From: Nitrospiraceae bacterium
Lineage (GTDB): Bacteria; Nitrospirota; Nitrospiria; Nitrospirales; Nitrospiraceae
Direction: 5' to 3'
NCBI GenBank assembly: GCA_019637075.1
Contig: JAHBWI010000001.1
Span: forward strand, 620,001 to 684,000
Length of the DNA: 64,000 bases
Below, in pieces: positions 51,906 to 62,521 of the stretch. Within the stretch, counting starts at the first letter, position 1. Every line of letters starts with the position of its first letter. Under the pieces are notes generated by a model that saw only the letters and a list, made by a program, of their open reading frames with translations, did no database searches and had not been told where the DNA came from. Position numbers and translations under genes: made by a program.

Positions 51906-52625
51906 CAACAGCGGCAGCAAATCCGTCAACGTGGTAATCGTGTGTGATCCCGGCACTGCTCCGCCCTTCTCCCCGCGTGCCACGTGCACGGCCGCTAAAC
52001 CGGCATTCAACGCGCCTTGCACATCCTCCCGCACACTGTCCCCGATATGGAGAGCTTCGCCCGGATCGGCCGCATGTTTATCCAAGGCTTCCTGGAAAAT
52101 TCGGGTGGAAGGTTTGGCCGCGTGGGCCAGGCTTGAAATCGTGATGGTATCGAAGTAGTCGGCAATCCCGAGGCCGCGCAGGATCGGAAACAGGCGCGAG
52201 TCGAAATTCGAGATGATGCCGAGCTCATATCCGCCCTCCTTCAAGGTTTTCAAGACAGTCAGGGTCTCCGGATACAGCCGCCAGGTTTCCGGCCGCTCAA
52301 ATACTTCGAATACCTCTTCGAAGAAATCATCGAAGCCTTCAAACATGCCCACCCGGTAGAACACATTGTGGACGATATCGAACCACCAGAGCCGTTCGGA
52401 TTGCTTGATCGCCGCCGGCTCATGTACCGCAAATACCGGAGGCGGCGCTTCGGAAAAAGCCCTGGTAAACGCCGTCTTGATGGCATTCAATGACTCTCCG
52501 GTTTTCTTGAATCCATGCCGTTCGGCATGGTGGAGATAGATCTCCGCCACGGAACCTTGGATGTGAAACAACGTCCCTGCCGCATCAAAGAACACGACCT
52601 GATATGGCCCGGTCTCCATCGCCAA
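51891..52625 (-). CDS. HAD-superfamily hydrolase
   Basis: This 244-residue protein has HAD motif I FFDAAGTLFHI (nucleophile Asp, with Ala where the second Asp is usual), motif II IISNFDSRL, motif III Lys in AKPSTRIF, and motif IV HIGDSVREDVQGA. The layout is subfamily IA, HDHD3-like. The missing second Asp is common in this branch and can shift the enzyme away from typical phosphatase activity. The substrate is unknown. It overlaps the end of the sirtuin gene on the opposite strand. Confidence 0.85.
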   Translation of the reverse strand: MAMETGPYQVVFFDAAGTLFHIQGSVAEIYLHHAERHGFKKTGESLNAIKTAFTRAFSEAPPPVFAVHEPAAIKQSERLWWFDIVHNVFYRVGMFEGFDDFFEEVFEVFERPETWRLYPETLTVLKTLKEGGYELGIISNFDSRLFPILRGLGIADYFDTITISSLAHAAKPSTRIFQEALDKHAADPGEALHIGDSVREDVQGALNAGLAAVHVARGEKGGAVPGSHTITTLTDLLPLLSGRQ

Positions 52626-52931
52626 TTCCTTCCCTTCAGCCTCTGCGCGAGGCCCTCACCGGCTGCCGGACAAGATTGTCCGCGCGCAGCCGTTCAGCGG
52701 CATCGAAGGAGCCCCCACTGACCATTAGGGTCTCTCCCCAATATCAAGCGGTCGAATTTTCCACCGGAATCAGCGGACTTATCAGTGCTGCACTGGTGCC
52801 TGTGCTGGCACAGAGGTTGGATTCTAGGGAGCCGGTGCGAGTATGTCAAAGCTCGCAGAATTCGGCCTTTTCTTTGACAGTTCCAGACCCCTTTGTTAGC
52901 TTCGATTCAATTGTAGAAAGCAGGTGATCGG
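52626..52931. other. Intergenic region with promoter for the receiver/coiled-coil gene
   Basis: This 306-base spacer between divergent genes contains the promoter at 52874-52902. It also holds TGGCACAGAGGTTGGA near 52806, a near-match to sigma-54 but with GG instead of GC at -12. No gene is supported. Confidence 0.4.
52874..52902 (+). promoter_or_regulatory. Sigma-70 promoter
   Basis: A perfect -35 TTGACA (52874-52879) is followed after 17 bases by TAGCTT (52897-52902). It lies about 30 bases before the gene at 52932, which has AGGTGA before its ATG. Confidence 0.65.
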
Positions 52932-54098
52932 ATGGGCTCGACCATCTTCGTCGTCGACAGCAGTCCCGCCGTGCGTCGCATGGTGGAACAGATTTCTGCA
53001 CCGGAGGGTTACGAGGTCATTGCGTTCCAAGATGGGCCCACCGCGCTCGATGCAGCCCGGAAGCTGACGCCGGCCCTCATCATCGCCGACTACCATCTCG
53101 ACAACATCACCTTTTCAGGATTCTGCAAAGAGGTTGGGAAGCAGGACAACCTGGCCGAAACCTTGATCGTGTCGCTGGTTGATGCCACCGACCGGCTCGA
53201 CGAAAGCAAGCTCCGCTCACTCGGTGTCCGATCCCTAATAAAGAAGCCTTTTCAAAGAGAACAGTTGCTGGAAACCATCCGAGGCGTGCTCTCCGGCAGC
53301 AGCGCCAAAAATGCCGGAGCCAACGCCTCGAAGAAGCGCCAGTGGCCGCCGATCACGACGGCTACCGACAACGAAGACGACGCGGATCATCCGATGGATT
53401 CATCCGCGATCGAGGATGACGCCCTGCCCGGCGACCTTGCCAAGGAGTCGACAACCATGACGCCAGCATCAGCCAGAACAACGGCCGCCGCCACGCAAAA
53501 TACCAGTTTCGGCGGCGAAGAAATGATGAAGGGGCTCTTCGATCATCTGCTCCAATCAGCCATGCAACAAGCGGACACAAAAATTGCCGAATTGCTGCCG
53601 GCCGCGATTGCCAAAGAAGTGAACGGACAGGTCAAGGTCGCCGTACAGGCAGCCGTGCAAGACGAGGTGGCCAAGCAATTGGCCGCCGGCTTCTCACCAG
53701 AAAAGATGAAAACCGTCTTGCGCGAATTGGTGCAGGAAGAACTCAGCCGTCACTCGACGGAACAGACTGGCGCCATGGAGTCGGCCGTACGACGCACGGT
53801 TTCGGAAGTAGCTCCACCGTTGATCGAGCAATCGACGGAGAAGCTGGTGCGAGAACTGACTGACTCCCTGGTGGAGACTCGTCTGCCGAGCACCGTACGG
53901 GCACAGTTCGGCTCGATCGATCAGCTGGTGAAGGACGAGGTACGGCAGGCCGCCGCTGCCCATGCACGGGAAACGGCAGAGAGTACCGTCCGCGGCATGG
54001 CAAAGGAACAGATCCAACAGGCGGTTCAGCGGATCGTACCGGATGTGGCAGAGACCCATGTGCGGGAAGAGATCAAGCGGTTGAGTGCTGCGGACTGA
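52932..54098 (+). CDS. Receiver-domain protein with long helical C-terminus
   Basis: This 388-residue protein has a receiver domain at residues 1-120 (TIFVVDSSPAVRRMVEQI, Asp53 in IIADYHLD, Lys in IKKPFQRE). One acidic-pocket residue is Ser instead of Asp/Glu (VVDSS). An acidic, Ser/Thr-rich linker lies at about 125-190. The remaining 200 residues are Gln/Glu/Ala-rich helix likely to form coiled coil, with recurring segments around VAxxxVxxEVAKQL and VRRTVSEVAPPLIEQ. This architecture recalls localisation or scaffold response regulators such as FrzS-like proteins. A role in cell polarity or motility is only a guess. Confidence 0.75.
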   Translation: MGSTIFVVDSSPAVRRMVEQISAPEGYEVIAFQDGPTALDAARKLTPALIIADYHLDNITFSGFCKEVGKQDNLAETLIVSLVDATDRLDESKLRSLGVRSLIKKPFQREQLLETIRGVLSGSSAKNAGANASKKRQWPPITTATDNEDDADHPMDSSAIEDDALPGDLAKESTTMTPASARTTAAATQNTSFGGEEMMKGLFDHLLQSAMQQADTKIAELLPAAIAKEVNGQVKVAVQAAVQDEVAKQLAAGFSPEKMKTVLRELVQEELSRHSTEQTGAMESAVRRTVSEVAPPLIEQSTEKLVRELTDSLVETRLPSTVRAQFGSIDQLVKDEVRQAAAAHARETAESTVRGMAKEQIQQAVQRIVPDVAETHVREEIKRLSAAD

Positions 54099-54132
54099 CA
54101 GGCCGGACTACGAGGCGTTGAGGAATGGAACC

Positions 54133-54170
54133 GACGCCTGTTCCATCCGTCCCGAGAGACACCAGGCGTC
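54133..54170. terminator. Hairpin between convergent genes
   Basis: GACGCCTG (54133-54140) and CAGGCGTC (54163-54170) form a perfect 8-bp stem with a 22-base loop, between the gene ending 54098 and the small gene ending 54179. There is no U-tract, so this is a weak candidate. Confidence 0.35.
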
Positions 54171-54178
54171 GATCCTGA

Positions 54179-54298
54179 CTACGCCCGTTTCGCCTTCTTC
54201 GCCGCCGCGCGCCGCGTCCGAGCCAGTCTCTTGACCCGCTCCACGTTCTTCCGGTGCTTCTTCCGCACTTTCCGATCTTTCTCGCGTCCCCTCGCCAT
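54179..54298 (-). CDS. Tiny highly basic protein (39 aa)
   Basis: GAGGAGGC lies directly before two adjacent ATG codons (54301 and 54298), and spacing favours the second. The product, beginning MARGREKDRKVRKKHRK, is about half Arg/Lys, with no acidic cluster and no Cys. Such composition is typical of small ribosomal or RNA-binding proteins (for example the bTHX or COX24/bS22-like groups), and the KKHRK stretch recalls the latter. The match is too weak to name. The ideal Shine-Dalgarno site and uninterrupted basic frame support a real gene. It diverges from valS. Confidence 0.6.
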   Translation of the reverse strand: MARGREKDRKVRKKHRKNVERVKRLARTRRAAAKKAKRA

Positions 54299-54485
54299 CA
54301 TGCCTCCTCAAAGAAGTAGTCAGACCGGATACGGCTGAATACCGCACATCCGGCGGCCGTTGTATAACATAGCGCTTTACCACTCCACAACCTCTGCGAT
54401 CCTCGAATCTATCCCGCGTTTACCTTGAGAGCCGGCAGGCCGCGTGCTAAGATGCCGCCCGCTTACAATCCGTGTCCCAACGAAT

Positions 54486-57233
54486 ATGTCTGGCCCCCAA
54501 CTCGAAAAAGTCTACACACCCCGGCAAGTCGAGGATCGCTGGTATCAGCGCTGGATCGACGCAGGGATCTTTCACGCCGCGCTGCCTCACAAGGGCAAGC
54601 CCTTCAGCATCGTGATTCCTCCCCCGAACGTGACGGGCTCGCTTCACGTAGGCCATGCGCTCAATAACACGCTCCAGGACATCCTGGTGCGCTGGCGCCG
54701 TATGCAAGGCCGCAACTGCCTCTGGATGCCCGGCACCGACCATGCCGGCATCGCCACGCAAAACGTGGTCGAACGGCAACTGCAGGCGGAAGGTACCACG
54801 CGGGAATCGCTTGGGCGGGAGGAATTCCTGAAACGCGTGTGGCAGTGGAAGGAGAAATCCGGCGGCACGATCATCTCACAGCTCAAGCGGCTCGGAGCAT
54901 CCTGTGACTGGGAACGCGAACGATTCACGATGGATGAGGGCCTCTCCGAAGCGGTGCGCGAAGTCTTTGTGCGACTACACCAGGACGGTCTTCTGTACCG
55001 CGGCGAACGGCTCATCAATTGGTGCCCCCGCTGCCTGACAGCCCTGTCGGATATCGAAGTCGAACACGAGGACATCACCGGCAAACTCTATACGATTCGC
55101 TATCCGTTGGCCGACGACCCTTCCCGATACCTGTTGGTGGCCACCACTCGACCGGAAACGCTCCTAGGCGATACTGCCGTGGCAGTGCACCCGGAGGACG
55201 ATCGCTACAACGCGCTCATCGGAACACGGGTGCGGTTGCCCTTGACTACTCGAGAGATTCCGATCATCGGCGATCCGATCCTGGTGGATCGTGAGTTCGG
55301 TACCGGCGCGGTGAAGATCACCCCGGCGCACGACTTCAACGACTTTGAGGCTGGCAACCGGAATGGGCTGCCTCGCATCAAGATGATGGACGTGCATGCG
55401 GCCCTGCGTTTGGCGGGCACGCTGCCCGATCCCGCCCTGGCCGGGATGCTGGAAGGATTGCCCGCCGCCAAGGCCAGGCCGAAGGTTGAGCAACTGCTGA
55501 CGGAACGAGGGCTGCTCGAAAAGATCGAACCCCACAAGATGGCGCTGGGCAAGTGCTATCGCTGCAAGACGGTGGTCGAGCCGCTGCTGTCGGATCAATG
55601 GTTCGTGAAGATCAAGCCGTTGGCCGAACCGGCCGTGCAGGTCGTGGAAGACGGACGCGTCCGGATCATCCCGGAAACCTGGAAAAATAATTATCTTGGT
55701 TGGATGCGGGATATAAAAGACTGGTGCGTCTCGCGGCAAATCTGGTGGGGTCACCAAATCCCGGCTTGGTATTGTGAAACTTGCTACGGCACCCCATTCC
55801 TACGGCGCGCTTCCGACGGAGCACCGCTCATTCCCTCCGATGCGAAGGCGATCGTGGCGAAGACGGCACCGCAGACCTGTCCAAACGGTCACAGCGGCGG
55901 GCTCGTCCAAGACCCGGATGTGCTCGATACCTGGTTCTCATCGGCCTTGTGGCCGTTCTCGACCTTCGGATGGCCGAAACAGACAGCGGAATTGAAAGCG
56001 TTCTATCCGACCTCCACACTCGTCACCGGCCTCGACATTCTGTTCTTCTGGGTCGCCCGCATGATCATGATGGGGCTTAAGTTCATGGGCGATGTACCCT
56101 TCCGCGACGTGTATATCCACGCCTTGGTGCGCGATGCCGAAGGACAAAAGATGAGCAAGTCCAAAGGCAACGTGATCGATCCGCTGCACGTGATGGACCA
56201 GTTCGGCACCGATGCGCTGCGCTTTACGCTCGCCTCAATGTCTTCCCCAGGGCGCGACGTCAAGTTGGCCGAGGAACGCATCGAGGGCTACCGCAATTTT
56301 GCCAACAAAATTTGGAACGCAGCCCGATTTATCCTGATGAATCTCGAGGGTGAACGATCCTCGACCCCACCGGCCCAGCGCTCGTTTCCAAACCGCTGGA
56401 TCCTGAGCCGACTCAATTCAACGATCAGGACCGTGACCGAGGAACTGGAACAGTACCGGTTCGATCGCGCTGCGAGCGCGCTCTACCAGTTCGTTTGGCA
56501 TGAGTACTGCGATTGGTACCTGGAACTGATCAAACCGGCCTTACAAAACCCTGCAAGTGAACAGGCGGCCGAAGCCCGCTGCACGCTGGTCGAAACCTTC
56601 GAAACCGTCCAGCGGCTGTTGCATCCTTTCATGCCCTTTATCACCGAAGAGATCTGGCAGACCCTACCGCACGAGGGCGAAAGCATCGTCCGCAGGCCCT
56701 TCCCGGTCGCTCGGGCGGAGTGGGAATCGCAAGAGACCGAAGCGCTCTTCGCCCTCCTCGACCGCACTGTGAGTACGGCACGAATGGGACGCTCGCTCCT
56801 CAATTGTCCGCCCGGTCAACCGCTCACGTTCCATGCTATCGGTGCAGAAGCCCGTGACGAGCAAGCTCTGACCAAGATCCAAAGCCATATCGCCCACCTC
56901 GCCCGAGGCACCGTTGCCGTGAAACCGGCCGATTCATGGCCGGCCCAGCGTACGCTACGGCTGGTGGCCGAAGGTCTCTCTGTCGGTGTCAGCGTCGAGG
57001 GCGATGTAGAACTTCAGAAGGTGCTCGACCGGATCAAGAAACAGCTCGAGGACGGCAGAAAAGAAGCAGACCGATTGAACGGTAAACTCTCCAATCAAGA
57101 GTTCGTGGCCAAGGCTCCACCGGAAGTCGTGGTTGAGCAACGTCAGCGCCTTTCGACCCTACGCAAGGACCAGGCCATCCTCGAAAGCAGTGAAGCCCAG
57201 ATCCGCCGCATGCTTGCTGAGCTCGGCACATGA
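54486..57233 (+). CDS. valS: Valine-tRNA ligase
   Basis: This 915-residue class Ia synthetase has the HIGH-type motif in PPNVTGSLHVGHALNN, an editing domain at about 190-330 (TTRPETLLGDTAVAVHPED), and KMSKS in GQKMSKSKGNVIDP. An anticodon-binding domain (FVWHEYCDWYLELIKPAL) and the C-terminal coiled coil of ValRS complete it. Start ATG 54486 is set by homology; upstream in-frame GTG 54444 overlaps likely promoter bases (TACAAT at 54464-54469). The stop overlaps nadC by 4 bases. Confidence 0.97.
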   Translation: MSGPQLEKVYTPRQVEDRWYQRWIDAGIFHAALPHKGKPFSIVIPPPNVTGSLHVGHALNNTLQDILVRWRRMQGRNCLWMPGTDHAGIATQNVVERQLQAEGTTRESLGREEFLKRVWQWKEKSGGTIISQLKRLGASCDWERERFTMDEGLSEAVREVFVRLHQDGLLYRGERLINWCPRCLTALSDIEVEHEDITGKLYTIRYPLADDPSRYLLVATTRPETLLGDTAVAVHPEDDRYNALIGTRVRLPLTTREIPIIGDPILVDREFGTGAVKITPAHDFNDFEAGNRNGLPRIKMMDVHAALRLAGTLPDPALAGMLEGLPAAKARPKVEQLLTERGLLEKIEPHKMALGKCYRCKTVVEPLLSDQWFVKIKPLAEPAVQVVEDGRVRIIPETWKNNYLGWMRDIKDWCVSRQIWWGHQIPAWYCETCYGTPFLRRASDGAPLIPSDAKAIVAKTAPQTCPNGHSGGLVQDPDVLDTWFSSALWPFSTFGWPKQTAELKAFYPTSTLVTGLDILFFWVARMIMMGLKFMGDVPFRDVYIHALVRDAEGQKMSKSKGNVIDPLHVMDQFGTDALRFTLASMSSPGRDVKLAEERIEGYRNFANKIWNAARFILMNLEGERSSTPPAQRSFPNRWILSRLNSTIRTVTEELEQYRFDRAASALYQFVWHEYCDWYLELIKPALQNPASEQAAEARCTLVETFETVQRLLHPFMPFITEEIWQTLPHEGESIVRRPFPVARAEWESQETEALFALLDRTVSTARMGRSLLNCPPGQPLTFHAIGAEARDEQALTKIQSHIAHLARGTVAVKPADSWPAQRTLRLVAEGLSVGVSVEGDVELQKVLDRIKKQLEDGRKEADRLNGKLSNQEFVAKAPPEVVVEQRQRLSTLRKDQAILESSEAQIRRMLAELGT

Positions 57234-58111
57234 AACCGATCCCGCGCGCCCACCTCCACACCGTCGTACAGGCGGCCCTGGCGGAGGACCTCGCTCAGGG
57301 CGACGTCACGACTCAAGCCCTGTTTCCCTCTCCGATTCGCGCCCGAGCCACCATTGTCGCCCACCAACCGATTACGGTGGCAGGCGTGGCCGTGGCTCGT
57401 GAAGTCTTCCGCACAGTCGACGCTTTATTGCGCGTTACCCAAAGTGTGGCAGACGGCACGGTGCTCAAGCGCGGCGCCGTCGTCATGACAATCGAAGGCG
57501 ACGGACGCTCGCTGCTGATGGCGGAGCGTGTCGCCGTCAACTTTCTTCAGCGACTGTCCGGCGTCGCCACCCTTACTGCCGCCTTCTGTGCAGCAGTCCG
57601 CGGGCTTCGCACGGCCATTCTCGATACTAGGAAAACGACCCCAGGACTCAGGCGGTTGGAAAAGTGGGCCGTGGCCCTGGGCGGCGGCCGCAACCATCGC
57701 TTCTCGCTGGGCGACGCGATCCTCATCAAGGATAACCACTTGGCACTGCTGCACGCGGAGAGCGGAAATGTGACCGAGGCCTGTCTGAGAGCTCGCAACC
57801 GATCCCGCAGAAAGTTTCTGGTCGAGGTTGAGGCCAAGACCCTGGAGGAAGTGCGGCAGGCGCTGGCCGGTCGCGCCGATGTCATCCTGCTGGACAACAT
57901 GTCTCCCGCGATGGTGCGGAAGGCCGTGGCGGTCATCAAGGGGCAAGCCAAAATCGAAGTGTCCGGCGGCATTACGCTCAGCACGGTTAGACGCATGGCT
58001 CAGGCGCGACCGGACTTCATTTCGGTCGGCGCACTCACCCATTCCGCCCCGGCCGTGAATTTGAGCATGGATCTCTTTCCCCTCCCGAGAACAGGCCGCC
58101 GGCGCCGCTGA
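57230..58111 (+). CDS. nadC: Nicotinate-nucleotide pyrophosphorylase (carboxylating)
   Basis: This 293-residue quinolinate phosphoribosyltransferase of the de novo NAD pathway has LAEDLAQGDVTTQAL, ERVAVNFLQRLSGVAT, ILDTRKTTPGLRRLEKWAV, GGGRNHRFSLGDAILIKDNH and EVEAKTLEEV, all conserved active-site segments. Its ATG overlaps the valS stop (ATGA). birA follows 11 bases later, so the two are co-transcribed. Confidence 0.97.
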   Translation: MKPIPRAHLHTVVQAALAEDLAQGDVTTQALFPSPIRARATIVAHQPITVAGVAVAREVFRTVDALLRVTQSVADGTVLKRGAVVMTIEGDGRSLLMAERVAVNFLQRLSGVATLTAAFCAAVRGLRTAILDTRKTTPGLRRLEKWAVALGGGRNHRFSLGDAILIKDNHLALLHAESGNVTEACLRARNRSRRKFLVEVEAKTLEEVRQALAGRADVILLDNMSPAMVRKAVAVIKGQAKIEVSGGITLSTVRRMAQARPDFISVGALTHSAPAVNLSMDLFPLPRTGRRRR

Positions 58112-58122
58112 AGGAACCTGCT

Positions 58123-58974
58123 GTGCCGCTAACCGATCCGCTCAACATGGATCGTCTTCGTCGGTCATTGACCACAAGATGCTTCGGCCGGACGCTGCGC
58201 TACCTTCCACAGACAGACTCAACCAACGCCGACGCCCTCCGTCACGTGCAGCAGTTCAGAGAGGCACCGGTTCCGCACGGGATGGTCATTCTTGCGGAAA
58301 GCCAGCGAGCCGGACGAGGCCGTCGCGGCCGATCGTGGCATTCGCCGGCCGAAGGTAATATCTACTGTTCGCTCATCCTGGCGTCCGGAGCCGGCACAGG
58401 CACTCCGCTTCACGCCCTATCGTGGACTCCCCTTGCCAGCGCCCTGGCTGCCGCCGATGCCTTGGCTCGGCAAGGCAACCTGCCGGTCGTCGTCAAATGG
58501 CCGAATGATGTGATGATTAAGGGAAAGAAGGTCGGAGGCATTCTGTGCGAACAAACGAACACAGCGGACAAACAGAGCGCCGTCATCGTGGGGATCGGCC
58601 TGAACATCAACAGTGACCCAGCGGACTTGCCGGAAGATCTCCAGGCAACCGCCACCTCCCTCTCCGCCGAACTCCATCGTCCCGTCGATCGCACGGAGCT
58701 TGTGGCCGATCTGCTTCTGGAATTGGAACGGCGCTTGGACCTTCTCTGGAGGGAGGGACCTGATGAGCTGGCTGCCGAGTTCAGCCGACGATGCGATACG
58801 CTCGGCAAACACGTGCGCATCACATTCAGCCAGCAGGAACAGGTGGAAGGGAAGGCCTTGTCGATCGGCGAGGATGGGCATTTGAGAGTTGCCGTGCACC
58901 CCAGCGGTACCGGTGACGAAGATGATCGCACTATTGAGGTCCGTAGTGCGGACGTCGTGCATTTGAGAGGGTGA
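58123..58974 (+). CDS. birA: Biotin-[acetyl-CoA carboxylase] ligase
   Basis: This 283-residue protein has the catalytic core with GRGRRGRSWHSPAEGNIYCSL (the biotinyl-AMP loop GRGRRGR), VVKWPNDVMIKGKKVGGIL and VIVGIGLNINS. A small C-terminal SH3-like domain follows. The N-terminal DNA-binding HTH of bifunctional BirA is absent, so it acts only as an enzyme that biotinylates carboxylase carriers. The start is GTG 58123 with GAAGGA upstream. Confidence 0.94.
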   Translation: MPLTDPLNMDRLRRSLTTRCFGRTLRYLPQTDSTNADALRHVQQFREAPVPHGMVILAESQRAGRGRRGRSWHSPAEGNIYCSLILASGAGTGTPLHALSWTPLASALAAADALARQGNLPVVVKWPNDVMIKGKKVGGILCEQTNTADKQSAVIVGIGLNINSDPADLPEDLQATATSLSAELHRPVDRTELVADLLLELERRLDLLWREGPDELAAEFSRRCDTLGKHVRITFSQQEQVEGKALSIGEDGHLRVAVHPSGTGDEDDRTIEVRSADVVHLRG

Positions 58975-58993
58975 AACCAGAGCACTGATCAGC

Positions 58994-58999
58994 TACACT
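58994..58999 (+). promoter_or_regulatory. -10-like element before coaX
   Basis: TACACT ends 7 bases before the coaX ATG at 59007, placing a transcript start on the A of the ATG. There is no ribosome binding site, which fits a leaderless mRNA. No good -35 is visible. Confidence 0.4.
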
Positions 59000-59006
59000 G
59001 ACGACA

Positions 59007-59777
59007 ATGCTGCTTACGATCGATATCGGCAACACCAATGTAGTCTGGGGCCTGTTCGAAGGGTCAACTCTGAAAAACGACTGGCGTCTCGCAACCGATG
59101 CCAGACGGACCGACGACGAGTACGGTGTCTTGTTTCTGAATCTGCTCGAAGCCCACGGCCTCACACCGGCGCACATCGACGGGTGCATCTTGTCCAGCGT
59201 CGTGCCGGCCCTTACTGCCACCTTCGAGACCATGGTGCAGCGGTTTTTCCATCAGACGCCGCTGATCGTGTCCATGGACATCGATTCCGGGCTGACCCTG
59301 CGCTATGCCAACCCCCGGGAAATCGGCAGCGACCGCATCGTAAATGCCGCCGCTGCCTATGCCCGATACCGCACCGACCTGATCATCGTGGATTTTGGCA
59401 CCGCGACAACCTTTTGCGCCGTGACCAAGGCCGGGGAATATCTCGGCGGCGTCATCGCCCCAGGGCTTGGGATTTCTGCCGATGCCCTGTTCTCTCGTAC
59501 GGCCAAGCTGCCGAAGGTGGAAATCATCCGCCCCAAGACGGTGATCGGCATCGATACCGTGGGCGGCATTCAAAGCGGACTCCTGTTCGGGTATGTCGGC
59601 CTCGTGGACGGCATCGTTCGTCGGATGGAACGGGAACTCGGACAGACCTGCCGCGTCATTGCCACTGGGGGGCTTGCCCCCGTCATTGCGAAGGAAACCG
59701 AATCGATCCAGGAAATCCTCCCCGATCTAACGCTGGAAGGGCTCGAGTTCCTGTATCGTCGTAACCGAAAGGCCTGA
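59007..59777 (+). CDS. coaX: Type III pantothenate kinase
   Basis: This 256-residue CoaX-family ASKHA kinase, the first step of CoA synthesis, has the phosphate loop DIGNTNVVWGLFEG and catalytic Asp in SDRIVNAAAAYARY. DFGTATTFCAV, GGVIAPGLGISADALF and VIATGGLAPVIAKE complete the set. The length is typical. It lies 32 bases after birA on the same strand but carries its own -10-like hexamer. Confidence 0.96.
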   Translation: MLLTIDIGNTNVVWGLFEGSTLKNDWRLATDARRTDDEYGVLFLNLLEAHGLTPAHIDGCILSSVVPALTATFETMVQRFFHQTPLIVSMDIDSGLTLRYANPREIGSDRIVNAAAAYARYRTDLIIVDFGTATTFCAVTKAGEYLGGVIAPGLGISADALFSRTAKLPKVEIIRPKTVIGIDTVGGIQSGLLFGYVGLVDGIVRRMERELGQTCRVIATGGLAPVIAKETESIQEILPDLTLEGLEFLYRRNRKA

Positions 59778-59855
59778 TCGTCGCGAGTGAGTCTTCGTCT
59801 AACCTCGACTTGGGCCTTCCGACTCGAAAAATGACCAAAATCTTCTGATTCCCTG

Positions 59856-59883
59856 TTGACTTCGATTTAGCTGTGGCTATCTT
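59856..59883 (+). promoter_or_regulatory. Sigma-70 promoter of the grpE-dnaK operon
   Basis: TTGACT (59856-59861), a 16-base spacer and TATCTT (59878-59883) lie 21 bases before the GTG start of grpE. No CIRCE inverted repeat is visible here. Confidence 0.65.
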
Positions 59884-59904
59884 CCACCCGAACAAGGACA
59901 TACC

Positions 59905-60462
59905 GTGACTGAAGAAGACAAGAACCCCAGTAGTATTGAGAACTTGGACGCCACCACCTCTGATTCGGCTGCGGAAGAATCCATTGCAGCGGGAGATCTC
60001 CAACAGGCCCTCGCGGCCAAGACGGAGGAGTGCAAGGGCTGGAATGATCGGTATCTGCGCTTGGCTGCCGAATTCGATAACTACAAGCGGCTGGCGCAGC
60101 GCGATCAGCGAGACCAGGTGAAATTTGGGAACGAGCAGATTCTGAAGGAATTGCTTCCGGTCATCGACAATCTGGAGCGCGCGATCAAGTCGGCAAAGGG
60201 CCACAGCACATCCGATCCCCTGATACAGGGAGTCGAGCTGACGCTCAAGCAACTCGTCGGGGCCATCACCAAATTCGGAGTCAAACCGGTGGACAGTGTG
60301 GGACAGCCCTTCGATCCGGCCTCCCAGCAAGCGGTGGCACAGGTTCCGTCGGACACCGTGCCTGAAAACCACGTCGTGGAAGAGTACCAAAAAGGCTACT
60401 TTCTCCACGATCGGATCTTGCGGGCCGCCATGGTGAGCGTCTCGACCGGGGCATCTCAGTAG
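59905..60462 (+). CDS. grpE: Nucleotide exchange factor GrpE
   Basis: This 185-residue protein has an acidic N-terminus, a long dimerisation helix (WNDRYLRLAAEFDNYKRLAQRD) and the GrpE C-terminal beta domain (GVKPVDSVGQPFDPASQQAVAQV...VVEEYQKGYFLHDRILRAAMVSV). It drives ADP release from DnaK. It starts at GTG 59905 with AAGGA upstream. dnaK follows 46 bases later, so this is a heat-shock operon without hrcA in the visible part. Confidence 0.97.
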   Translation: MTEEDKNPSSIENLDATTSDSAAEESIAAGDLQQALAAKTEECKGWNDRYLRLAAEFDNYKRLAQRDQRDQVKFGNEQILKELLPVIDNLERAIKSAKGHSTSDPLIQGVELTLKQLVGAITKFGVKPVDSVGQPFDPASQQAVAQVPSDTVPENHVVEEYQKGYFLHDRILRAAMVSVSTGASQ

Positions 60463-60508
60463 CATCACGACTATTTATTGAACCGCAATATCGCCAAGGA
60501 GCCAACCC

Positions 60509-62440
<1,932 letters not shown>

Positions 62441-62456
62441 GCTCACAAGGCAGTAT

Positions 62457-62494
62457 GGAAGACCGAACTCCTCCAAACTGAAGTTCGGTCTTCC
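62457..62494 (+). terminator. Strong hairpin between dnaK and dnaJ
   Basis: GGAAGACCGAACT (62457-62469) and AGTTCGGTCTTCC (62482-62494) are perfect 13-bp complements with a 12-base loop, 17 bases after the dnaK stop and 28 bases before dnaJ. There is no following U-run. It may stabilise the dnaK 3' end or attenuate transcription, giving less DnaJ than DnaK. Confidence 0.65.
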
Positions 62495-62521
62495 TGCAAT
62501 CCACTCCAAGAATCATCCCCA

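Noticed and set aside
52806-52821. Sigma-54 promoter TGGCACAGAGGTTGGA
   Set aside because: The -12 GC, essential for sigma-54, is GG here, and a perfect sigma-70 promoter lies closer to the gene.
59778-59904. CIRCE/HrcA control of grpE-dnaK
   Set aside because: No TTAGCACTC-N9-GAGTGCTAA repeat is visible; a sigma-70 promoter is present instead.
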